NCBI RefSeq assembly: GCF_014650915.1
Contig: NZ_BMVW01000019.1
Span: 1-57,412, forward strand
DNA length: 57,412 nucleotides
From: Streptomyces poonensis
Lineage (GTDB): Bacteria; Actinomycetota; Actinomycetes; Streptomycetales; Streptomycetaceae
Direction: 5' to 3'
Shown: positions 15,106-23,000 of the stretch, in pieces
How positions within the stretch are numbered: the stretch's first letter is position 1
Layout of the letters: each line of letters opens with the position of its first letter
Notes under the pieces: generated by a model
The model's database searches: none
What the model saw: the letters and a program-made list of their open reading frames with translations, nothing else
Told to the model about the DNA's origin: nothing
Translations under genes and position numbers: made by a program

Positions 15106-16578
15106 ATGCCTGAACGCCGTACCGTCGCACTCGTCACTCTTGGCTGCGCCCGTAACGAGGTGGACTCGGAGGAGCTCGCAGGCCGCTTGGAGGCGGACGG
15201 CTGGGAGCTGGTGGAGGACGCCGAGGACGCGGACGTCGCCGTGGTCAACACGTGCGGCTTCGTCGAGGCCGCCAAGAAGGACTCCGTGGACGCGCTCCTG
15301 GAGGCCAACGACCTCAAGGGACACGGCAGAACCCAGGCCGTCGTCGCCGTCGGCTGCATGGCCGAGCGGTACGGCAAGGAGCTGGCCCAGGCGCTGCCCG
15401 AGGCCGACGGCGTGCTCGGGTTCGACGACTACGCGAACATCTCCGACCGGCTCCAGACGATCCTGTCCGGCGGCATCCACGCCTCGCACACCCCGCAGGA
15501 CCGGCGCAAGCTGCTGCCGATCAGCCCCGCCGAGCGGCAGACCGCGGGTGCGGACATCGCCCTCCCCGGGCACGCCCCGGTCGACCTCCCGGAGGGCCTC
15601 GCCCCGGCCTCGGGGCCCCGGGCGCCGCTGCGCCGCCGACTGGACGGTTCGCCCGTCGCCTCGGTGAAGCTCGCCTCCGGCTGCGACCGACGGTGCTCCT
15701 TCTGCGCCATCCCGTCCTTCCGCGGCTCCTTCATCTCGCGCCGCCCCAGCGATGTCCTCAACGAGACGCGCTGGCTCGCCGAGCAGGGCGTCAAGGAGAT
15801 CATGCTGGTCTCCGAGAACAACACCTCGTACGGCAAGGACCTCGGCGACATCCGGCTGCTGGAGTCGCTGCTGCCCGAGCTCGCCGAGGTGGACGGCATC
15901 GAGCGGGTGCGCGTCAGCTACCTCCAGCCCGCCGAGATGCGGCCCGGGCTCATCGACGTGCTCACCTCCACGCCCAAGGTCGCGCCCTACTTCGACCTGT
16001 CCTTCCAGCACTCCGCGCCCGGCGTGCTGCGCGCGATGCGGCGCTTCGGCGACACCGACCGCTTCCTGGAGCTGCTCGACACCATCCGCTCCAAGGCCCC
16101 GCAGGCCGGTGCCCGCTCCAACTTCATCGTGGGCTTCCCCGGCGAGACCGAGGACGACCTGGCGGAGCTGGAGCGCTTCCTGAACGGTGCGCGGCTGGAC
16201 GCGATCGGTGTCTTCGGTTACTCCGACGAGGAGGGCACCGAGGCCGCGACGTACGAGAACAAACTGGACGAGGACGTCGTCGCCGAGCGTCTCGCGCGCG
16301 TGTCCCGGCTGGCGGAGGAGCTGGTCTCGCAGCGCGCCGAGGAGCGCGTCGGTGAGACGCTCCAGGTGCTCGTCGAGTCGGTCGACGGCGAGGACGGCGC
16401 ATACGGCCGTGCCGCGCACCAGGCGCCCGAGACGGACGGCCAGGTGCTGTTCACGAGCCGCGAGGGGCTCGCTGTCGGCCTCATGGTCGAGGCGAAGGTG
16501 GTCGGCACGGAGGGCGTCGACCTGGTGGCCGAGCCGCTTCCGGGGGCGGCGGCGGCCGGCGAGGAGGCGGCCAGATGA
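15106..16578 (+). CDS. rimO: Ribosomal protein S12 methylthiotransferase RimO
   Basis: The 490-residue radical-SAM enzyme adds a methylthio group to the conserved Asp of ribosomal protein S12. The N-terminal MTTase domain carries three cluster cysteines (TLGCARNEVDSE, VNTCGF, VGCMAERY). A long Pro/Ala-rich insertion (about 118-180) precedes the radical-SAM core with CDRRCSFCAIPSFRG, and a C-terminal TRAM domain ends the protein. The SEELAGRL and CAIPSFRG signatures separate it from MiaB, which is also present in this window. ATG 15106 lies 7 bases after TACTCT (15093-15098), suggesting a leaderless transcript. It overlaps pgsA by 4 bases (ATGA), so the two are translationally coupled. Confidence 0.95.
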   Translation: MPERRTVALVTLGCARNEVDSEELAGRLEADGWELVEDAEDADVAVVNTCGFVEAAKKDSVDALLEANDLKGHGRTQAVVAVGCMAERYGKELAQALPEADGVLGFDDYANISDRLQTILSGGIHASHTPQDRRKLLPISPAERQTAGADIALPGHAPVDLPEGLAPASGPRAPLRRRLDGSPVASVKLASGCDRRCSFCAIPSFRGSFISRRPSDVLNETRWLAEQGVKEIMLVSENNTSYGKDLGDIRLLESLLPELAEVDGIERVRVSYLQPAEMRPGLIDVLTSTPKVAPYFDLSFQHSAPGVLRAMRRFGDTDRFLELLDTIRSKAPQAGARSNFIVGFPGETEDDLAELERFLNGARLDAIGVFGYSDEEGTEAATYENKLDEDVVAERLARVSRLAEELVSQRAEERVGETLQVLVESVDGEDGAYGRAAHQAPETDGQVLFTSREGLAVGLMVEAKVVGTEGVDLVAEPLPGAAAAGEEAAR

Positions 16579-17270
16579 CGGGAGTCCCGGCACCCGCGGC
16601 GGGTGAGTCCTCCAGCGCCCCGGGCGCCCAGGGGGATGCCAAGCCCGTGCGCGGCGGGAAGCTGGGCGCCGCCGCCGTCAATCAGGCCAGCCTCTGGAAC
16701 ATCGCCAACCTCCTGACGATGCTGAGGCTGCTCCTCGTGCCCGGCTTCGTCGTGCTGATGCTGATGGACGGCGGGTACGACCCGGTCTGGCGCGCCTGGG
16801 CCTGGGCGGCCTTCGCCGTCGCCATGATCACCGATGTCTTCGACGGGCACCTGGCGCGCACGTACAACCTCGTCACCGACTTCGGGAAGATCGCCGATCC
16901 CATAGCCGACAAGGCGATCATGGGAGCGGCGCTGATCTGCCTCTCCTCGCTGGGCGACCTGCCGTGGTGGGTGACCGGTGTCATCCTCGGCCGGGAACTC
17001 GGCATCACCCTGCTGCGTTTCCTCGTCATCCGGTACGGGGTCATCCCCGCGAGCCGCGGCGGCAAGATGAAGACGCTGGCGCAGGGCACCGCCGTGGGGA
17101 TGTACGTACTGGCACTGACGGGGCCCCTGGCGACCCTGAGGTTCTGGGTGATGGTTGTGGCGGTCGCCCTGACCGTGGTGACCGGACTCGACTATGTAAG
17201 ACAGGCCATTGTGCTGCGCAGGCGCGGAATGGCCGAGCGGGAGGCCGCGTTGAAGGAGACGGAGCGGTGA
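16575..17270 (+). CDS. pgsA: CDP-alcohol phosphatidyltransferase PgsA (phosphatidylglycerophosphate synthase)
   Basis: This 231-residue membrane enzyme transfers phosphatidyl groups from CDP-diacylglycerol to glycerol-3-phosphate, the committed step to phosphatidylglycerol. The diagnostic CDP-alcohol phosphotransferase motif is intact: DVFDGHLAR, then G, then D-PIA-D (residues about 94-118). About six membrane helices follow a polar N-terminal extension of roughly 45 residues. It starts inside the rimO stop codon (ATGA) and its own stop overlaps the cinA start (GTGA), so rimO-pgsA-cinA form a tightly coupled operon. Phosphatidylinositol phosphate synthase is the main alternative; the PGP synthase call rests on overall similarity and the cinA/clgR neighbourhood. 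Confidence 0.9.
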   Translation: MTGVPAPAAGESSSAPGAQGDAKPVRGGKLGAAAVNQASLWNIANLLTMLRLLLVPGFVVLMLMDGGYDPVWRAWAWAAFAVAMITDVFDGHLARTYNLVTDFGKIADPIADKAIMGAALICLSSLGDLPWWVTGVILGRELGITLLRFLVIRYGVIPASRGGKMKTLAQGTAVGMYVLALTGPLATLRFWVMVVAVALTVVTGLDYVRQAIVLRRRGMAEREAALKETER

Positions 17271-17812
17271 GCTCCACGGCCGCCGACGTGCTGCGACTAC
17301 TCACAGCGAGGGGTGAGACCCTTGCTGTCGCCGAGTCGCTGACCGGCGGCCTGGTGGCCGCGGAGATCACCGCGACCCCCGGGGCCTCCCAGGCCTTCCG
17401 GGGTTCGGTGACCGCCTACGCCACCGCTCTCAAGCGGGAACTGCTCGGCGTCGACGGCACCCTGCTGGCCACGCGCGGCGCGGTGGATCCGCAGGTCGCG
17501 GCCCAGATGGCGGCCGGTGTACGGAAGGCGCTCGGCGCGGACTGGGGGATCGCGACCACCGGAGTCGCCGGGCCCGACCCCCAGGACGGACAGCCGGTGG
17601 GAACGGTCTTCGTCGCAGTCGACGGGCCTGCCGACACGGATTCCGGCGGTCGCGGTGGCGGGAAAGTGTCCTCGCTGCGGTTGAACGGCGACCGGGCGGA
17701 AATTCGTAGGGAGAGTGTACGGAGCGTACTCGCACTGCTCCTGACAGAGCTTGCGGGCGAACAGACCGGGAATGAGCGGACACAGGATACGGAACAGAAC
17801 GGGGGGACTTGA
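17267..17812 (+). CDS. cinA: CinA C-terminal domain protein (NMN amidohydrolase PncC type)
   Basis: The 181-residue protein comprises only the CinA C-terminal domain, the nicotinamide-nucleotide amidohydrolase that deamidates NMN in pyridine nucleotide recycling. Recognisable motifs are VAESLTGGLVAAEITATPGAS (shown in part, about 20-40) and TTGVAGPDPQDGQPVGTVFVA. The N-terminal MoeA-like domain of full-length CinA is absent, which is normal for stand-alone PncC. The GTG start overlaps the pgsA stop and has AAGGAG 9 bases upstream. The C-terminal 15 residues are polar and poorly conserved. Confidence 0.9.
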   Translation: MSSTAADVLRLLTARGETLAVAESLTGGLVAAEITATPGASQAFRGSVTAYATALKRELLGVDGTLLATRGAVDPQVAAQMAAGVRKALGADWGIATTGVAGPDPQDGQPVGTVFVAVDGPADTDSGGRGGGKVSSLRLNGDRAEIRRESVRSVLALLLTELAGEQTGNERTQDTEQNGGT

Positions 17813-17921
17813 TGTTTGCAGCCCTGAGTGAACACGACAGCGCTCCCCGCACGGCCGCAGCGCAAGGCGGTACGGTGGGGCGTGAAGGATGCGGTTACGC
17901 GGTCCGAGGAGGGAGCCACCG

Positions 17922-18299
17922 ATGATTCTGCTCCGTCGCCTGCTGGGTGACGTGCTGCGTCGGCAGCGCCAGCGCCAGGGCCGTACTCTGCGCGAAGTCT
18001 CCTCGTCCGCCCGAGTCTCACTCGGCTATCTCTCCGAGGTGGAGCGGGGGCAGAAGGAGGCTTCCTCCGAACTGCTCTCCGCGATCTGCGACGCGCTGGA
18101 CGTACGGATGTCCGAGCTCATGCGGGAAGTGAGCGACGAGCTCGCCCTCGCGGAGCTGGCCCAGTCGGCAGCGGTCACCGATCCGGTGCCCGCACCAGCG
18201 CGTCGCCCCATGCTGAATTCCGTCTCGGTGACCGGTGTGTCACCGGAGCGGGTAACGATCAAGGCGCCCGCCGAGGCGGTGGACGTGGTCGCCGCGTGA
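17922..18299 (+). CDS. clgR: ClgR-type transcriptional regulator of proteolysis genes
   Basis: The 125-residue Xre-family regulator has one helix-turn-helix near the N-terminus (about 10-65, TLREVSSSARVSLGYLSEVE and RGQKEASSELL), the signature of ClgR. ClgR activates clp protease and lon genes in actinobacteria. The protein ends in VVAA. The terminal Ala-Ala pair is the ClpP-recognised degron reported for ClgR/PopR, which makes the activator a substrate of the protease it induces. Start ATG 17922 follows GAGGAGGG by about 8 bases. The pgsA/clgR neighbourhood is shared with mycobacteria, supporting the assignment. Confidence 0.9.
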   Translation: MILLRRLLGDVLRRQRQRQGRTLREVSSSARVSLGYLSEVERGQKEASSELLSAICDALDVRMSELMREVSDELALAELAQSAAVTDPVPAPARRPMLNSVSVTGVSPERVTIKAPAEAVDVVAA

Positions 18300-18374
18300 C
18301 GTTCGTACACGCGTGAGACAGGTGCCGGTCGGACGCTGACAGAGGTCCGGCCGAGCCCGAGGAAGTGTTGTGAG

Positions 18375-18407
18375 GCCCCGGCCGGGGCTTCTCCGGGAGA
18401 ACCGGAG
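18375..18407 (+). terminator. Tandem hairpins after clgR
   Basis: The perfect palindrome GCCCCGGCCGGGGC (18375-18388) is followed by a second stem CTCCGG/CCGGAG (18391-18407). The pair lies 75 bases beyond the clgR stop and probably ends the operon. Confidence 0.6.
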
Positions 18408-18469
18408 GGGTGCCGGTCGGGGTTTTCGCATGTGCATGGGGTGGGGTCCGTCTTCTGCTGGTGGTGAGG

Positions 18470-18532
18470 GCGCTGTCCGTCTGTGGTGAGGCGCTGTCCG
18501 TCCGTGGTGAGGCGTCGTCCGTCTGTGGTGAG
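18470..18532 (+). repeat. Three 21-bp tandem repeats
   Basis: GCGCTGTCCGTCTGTGGTGAG (18470-18490) recurs at 18491-18511 with one change and at 18512-18532 with two changes. A further decayed copy lies at about 18446-18468. It sits in non-coding DNA and its function is unknown. Confidence 0.85.
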
Positions 18533-18875
18533 GCCGTACTCCGCTTGCCGGTCCGTAGGACGGCGGTCATCGTGGAGGAGGCGGGGCTCGGGGCCGTACG
18601 TTCACCTCCGTCCGCGGAAAGCGGAACAGGGGTGAGTGGAGCGTCGGCGAAATGGCGGTGGTGCGTGTGAACGGCGGGTGCTGGGCGCGTGCGGCGCACA
18701 AGATGAGGTGTGCGTGCGCTGTGCCGCGGGTGTGGCACCGGCGCAGTGTCCGTACGGGTGCGGTGCGTCTGCGTGCCCGTGGTGCGCCCTGCCGACTGAT
18801 AGGGGCGGCGGCCTAGCGTCGGGCCGGAGCGCTTCGAACGGCCCCGGACGGCGGGGTGGCCTGGAGGTGGCGGCC

Positions 18876-19094
18876 ATGCGGACAGTGCGCTGGGGAGCGG
18901 TACTGGGACTCGGGGCGCTCTGGTGGTGGGGGGTGCTGCGGACGGCTTTCGCCGCGGACGCCGGCCTGGTCGAGGCGACGGTCGCCGCGGGTGGATGGGG
19001 GCTGAGCCTGTTGCCGGTGCACTGTGTTCCGTCGCATGGGGAGCCGGACCCTGTGTCGAGCAGGGGTTCGGACGGGGGTTCCGTTCCCTCGTAG
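18876..19094 (+). CDS. Small hypothetical membrane or secreted protein
   Basis: The 72-residue product begins MRTVRWGAV and carries one hydrophobic segment (about 6-27, LGLGALWWWGVLRTAFA) that could be a signal peptide cleaved after AFAA, or a membrane anchor. A second mildly hydrophobic stretch (WGLSLLPVHC) follows, then a polar Ser/Gly tail. Start ATG 18876 has GGAGGTGG about 7 bases upstream, which is the main support for a real gene. It converges with nei 53 bases later. I do not recognise the family and assign no function. Confidence 0.5.
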   Translation: MRTVRWGAVLGLGALWWWGVLRTAFAADAGLVEATVAAGGWGLSLLPVHCVPSHGEPDPVSSRGSDGGSVPS

Positions 19095-19147
19095 TCGTGA
19101 ACAACGAGGCCGTCCGGCTACCGAGGGCGGACCCGAGACAGGAAGCC

Positions 19148-19978
19148 TCAGAACGTCGTACGGCGCTGGACGGGGCGGGCGGCGGTCGGGGACGGCCCCG
19201 TCTGGCATGCGGGGCACCAGTAGGTGGGGCGTTCGCGGGTGCCGTCGCCCTGGTCGGCCATGCGGACGGGGGTCTGGCAGCGCAGACAGGGACGGGGTGC
19301 GCGGCCGTACACGAAGAAGTTCTGGCGCGGGAGGCCCGTGGTGTTGCGGACAGGGCGGTCGCGGTTGGCTTCCAGTAGCTTCTTCGCCAGGCCGGGGAGC
19401 TGGGCGGCGTGGCCCGGTGGGAGGTCGCCGACCGGGAGCCACGGGGTGACGCGGAGCAGGTGACAGAGCTCGCACTTGAAGACGTTGCCGATGCCGGCGA
19501 GATTGCGCTGGTCCAGGAGGGCCTCGCCCAGGGGGCGGGCCGGGTCGACGAGCAGGTTGGCGAGGGCGCGGTCAGGGTCCCAGTCCGGGCCGAGGAGATC
19601 GGGTCCCAGGTGACCGACGACGCGCTGTTCCTCGGAGGTGCGGAGCAGCGCGAGCACGGGGAGACGGTAGCCGACGGCCGTGCGGTCGGCGTTGCCGAGG
19701 ACGGCCCGGATCTGGTGCGACGGACCGCCGCTCCAGCGCTGGCCGTTCGCGAACACCTTCCACGCGCCGTCCATCCGCAGATGCGAGTGCAGCGTCAAGC
19801 CGCCCTCGATCCGGGTGAGGAGGTGCTTGCCGCGCGGGGTGACGTCCAGGACGCTACGGCCGGTGAGGTCGGCGGTGGCGTACTTCGGTACCCGGAGGTC
19901 GGAGCGGATCAGCACCTTGCCCGCCAGGGCGGCGTGCAGCCGGTTCGCGGTCTGCCAGACGGTGTCTCCTTCGGGCAT
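19148..19978 (-). CDS. nei: Endonuclease VIII-family DNA glycosylase/AP lyase (Nei)
   Basis: The 276-residue Fpg/Nei glycosylase excises oxidised pyrimidines and nicks abasic sites. It begins MPEGDTVWQTANRLH, so Pro1 (after Met removal) and the adjacent Glu catalytic residues are in place; the GDTVW form is typical of the actinobacterial Nei branch rather than Fpg. The helix-two-turn-helix (LLDQRNLAGIGNVFKCE) and C-terminal zinc finger (CLRC...CPAC) are intact. ATG 19978 is fixed by the catalytic N-terminus. It lies 61 bases downstream of lhr on the same strand; this pairing also occurs in mycobacteria and suggests a shared repair role. Confidence 0.93.
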   Translation of the reverse strand: MPEGDTVWQTANRLHAALAGKVLIRSDLRVPKYATADLTGRSVLDVTPRGKHLLTRIEGGLTLHSHLRMDGAWKVFANGQRWSGGPSHQIRAVLGNADRTAVGYRLPVLALLRTSEEQRVVGHLGPDLLGPDWDPDRALANLLVDPARPLGEALLDQRNLAGIGNVFKCELCHLLRVTPWLPVGDLPPGHAAQLPGLAKKLLEANRDRPVRNTTGLPRQNFFVYGRAPRPCLRCQTPVRMADQGDGTRERPTYWCPACQTGPSPTAARPVQRRTTF

Positions 19979-20039
19979 GGCTCCAGGGTGGCATGTCGGG
20001 AACGGTGCTGGTCGGTGGGACAGGGCGAGGAGGGCGGGC

Positions 20040-23000
20040 TCACGCGCGCAGCCGGAGCCCACGAGGGGTCGCGACGAAGCCGGCTGCCTCCAGGAGGGCG
20101 CCCAGCGGAGATGTCAGGGCGGAGGCTCCGTTGACGCGCTCCACCGTGACCGTGCCGAGGGAACCCGCGCGGGCGGAGGCGGCGAGGGCCTCGGCGGCGG
20201 CCGGCAGACGGGGATCGTCGGTGACGGCACCCTCCGGGTCCGTGGGCCAGGCCAGCAGGGTCTTGCCGCCGCGCTCCATGTACAGGGCCAGCTCGCCGTC
20301 GACCAGGACGACCAGGGCTCCCGCCTTGCGGCCCGGCTTGTGCCCGGCGCCGGCCGGCGGCTCGGGCCAGGGCAGGGCCGCGCCATGGGCGTTGGCCGGG
20401 TCGGCGGCTGCGAGGACCACGGCGCGGTCGCTGCCGGTACGGCGCCCTGCACGGTTGGCGGGGCCTGTGGCGTGACCGGGGCCCCCGGCACCGGAGCGAC
20501 GGAAGCCGCTGGGGCCGCCCGTGCTCCCGCCGGTGCTGCCTCCGGGGAACTCGAAGGGGTCGGCGGGACCGGTGGGGAAGTCCGGCACGCCGTTCATGCC
20601 ACCGGCACCGGGGAAGTCCGACAGGCCGTCGATGTCGCCGGCGAAGCCCGGGTGGCCGCCTGTGCTCCACGGAGAGTCGGTCCGCTGACCTGGACCCGGA
20701 GTCGCTGGGAGTCCGGATGCGCCCCCGGGTGACGCGTATCCGGACTCTGTCCCCGTCTCTCCCCGCTCCCGTGCGTTCGCCGTCGCGCGCAGGCGGTCCA
20801 CTGCCCCGTCCATCGCGAACTGGGCGGCGCCGAGCCCTTCCACGACGTAACCGCGCCGTGCCTGCCCACTCTCCTCGAAGGCGGACAGCACGCGGTACAC
20901 CGCCGAGAAGCCTCCCTCGACCCCCTCGGCGGCCACGGCGCCGCGGGTCACCACGCCGTGCCGGTCGAGAAGTGCCCGGGCCAAAGCGTGGGCGCGCACG
21001 GTGGGGTCCGGCTCCTGGGCGGGGAGCAGCGACCACCGGCCCGCGACCGTGGGAGGGCCGGTACGGGACTGGGGACGTGCGGCGGCGGTCAGGGAGCCGT
21101 AGCGGCCGCGCGGGACGGTGCGCTTGGCGCGGTGGGCGGTGGATCCGGCCGTACGGCCCGAGCCGAGGAGCGCGCGCATCGGGGTGAGCGTGTCGTTGGT
21201 GAGCAGGCCCGACCAGGACAGCTCCCAGAGAGCGTCGGCCAGTTGGGGATCGGTGACGTCGGGGTGTGTGGTGGCGCGCACCTGGTCGGCGATCTGGCGG
21301 AAGAACAGGCCGTAGCCCCCCGTCAGCGTGTCCAGCACCGACTGGTGGAGCGCGGTCGGCTCCAGGGGATGCGGGGGCGGGAGCAGCAGGGGGGCCGCGT
21401 CCGCGAGGTACAGCGAGATCCAGCCGTCCTTGCCGGGGAGTGCTCCGGCGCCCGCCCACACGACCTCGCCCGACGCCGTGAGCTCGTCGAGCATCGACGG
21501 CCGGTAGTCGGCGACGCGGGACGGCAGCACCAGCTTCTCCAGGGCCGACGCCGGTACGGAGGCGCCCTGCAGCTGCTCGATCGCGCGGACCAGTCCGTCG
21601 ATGCCCCGCAGTCGGTGACCGCCGCCCACGTGCTGCCACCGCGGCAGGAACTGCGCGAGTGCGGCGGGCGGCACGGGCTCCAGTTCGTGCCGCAGCGCGG
21701 CGAGGGATCGGCGGCGCAGCCGGCGCAGCACGGCCGCGTCGCACCACTCCTGGCCGATGCCCGCCGGATGGAACTCGCCCTGCACCACCCGGCCGCTCGC
21801 GGCGAGACGCTGGAGCGCGCCCTCGGTGACGGCCACTCCGAGGCCGAAACGGGCGGCTGCCGCGGCCGAGGTGAACGGGCCGTGGGTGCGCGCGTATCGC
21901 GCGAGGAGGTCGCCGAGCGGGTCCTTGACCGGCTCGGTGAACGCCTCCGGGACGCCGACGGGCAGCGCCGTGCCGAGCGCGTCGCGCAGCCGGCCCGCAT
22001 CCTCGATCGCCGACCAGTGGTCGGCCCCGGCGATCCTGACCTGGATGACACGGCGGGCCGCGGCCAGTTCCCGGGCCCACTGCGGGTCGGCACCGCGCCG
22101 CGCCAGCTCGTCGTCCGTGAGGGGGCCCAGCAGCCGCAGCACGTCCGCGACGCCCTCGGGGTCCTTCACGCGTCGGTCCTCGGTGAGCCACTGGAGTTCC
22201 TGCTCCAGCTCGGTGAGGACGTCGGCGTCGAGCAGCTCGCGCAGCTCCGCCTGGCCCAGCAGCTCGGCCAGCAGCCGTGAGTCCAGCGACAGGGCGGCGG
22301 CGCGCCGCTCGGCGAGGGGCGAGTCGCCCTCGTACAGGAACTGCGCCACGTACCCGAAGAGCAGGGAGCGGGCGAACGGGGAGGGCTCCGGGGTGGTGAC
22401 CTCGACGAGCCGGACCTTGCGGGACTCGATGTCGCCCATCAGTTCGGCGAGCCCGGGGACGTCGAAGACGTCCTGGAGGCATTCGCGGACCGCTTCCAGG
22501 ACGATCGGGAACGAGCCGAACTCGCTCGCCACCTCGAGCAGCTGAGCGGCCCGCTGGCGCTGCTGCCACAGCGGGGTCCGCTTGCCCGGGTTGCGCTTGG
22601 GCAGCAGCAGCGCGCGGGCGGCGCACTCGCGGAACCGGGACGCGAAGAGTGCGGAGCCGCCCACCTGGTCGGTGACGATCTGGTCGACCTCGCCCTTGTC
22701 GAACGCCACGTCCGCCGCGCCGACGGGCGCCTTCTCGGCGTCGTACTCCGTGCCCCCCTTCATGGGGTCCTGGTCGAGCAGGTCCAGGCCCATCAGATCG
22801 ACGTCCGGCAGACGCAGCACGATGCCGTCGTCGGCGTGCATGACCTGGGCGTCCATGCCGTACCGCTCGGACAGGCGGGCGCCGAGGGCGAGCGCCCAGG
22901 GGGCGTGGACCTGGGCGCCGAACGGGGAGTGCACGACGACCCGCCAGTCGCCCAGCTCGTCGCGGAAGCGCTCGACGACGATGGTGCGGTCGTCGGGCAC

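Larger units (their letters stand above)
18300..18875 (+). other. Non-coding stretch after clgR
   Basis: No gene is supported across these 576 bp. It holds a terminator-like double hairpin (18375-18407) and a short tandem repeat (18470-18532). Open frames here lack ribosome sites and show only repeat-derived protein sequence. Confidence 0.6.

Noticed and set aside
18410..18670. 86-codon plus-strand frame after clgR
   Set aside because: Its protein is largely the translation of the 21-bp repeats, and no ribosome site precedes it.
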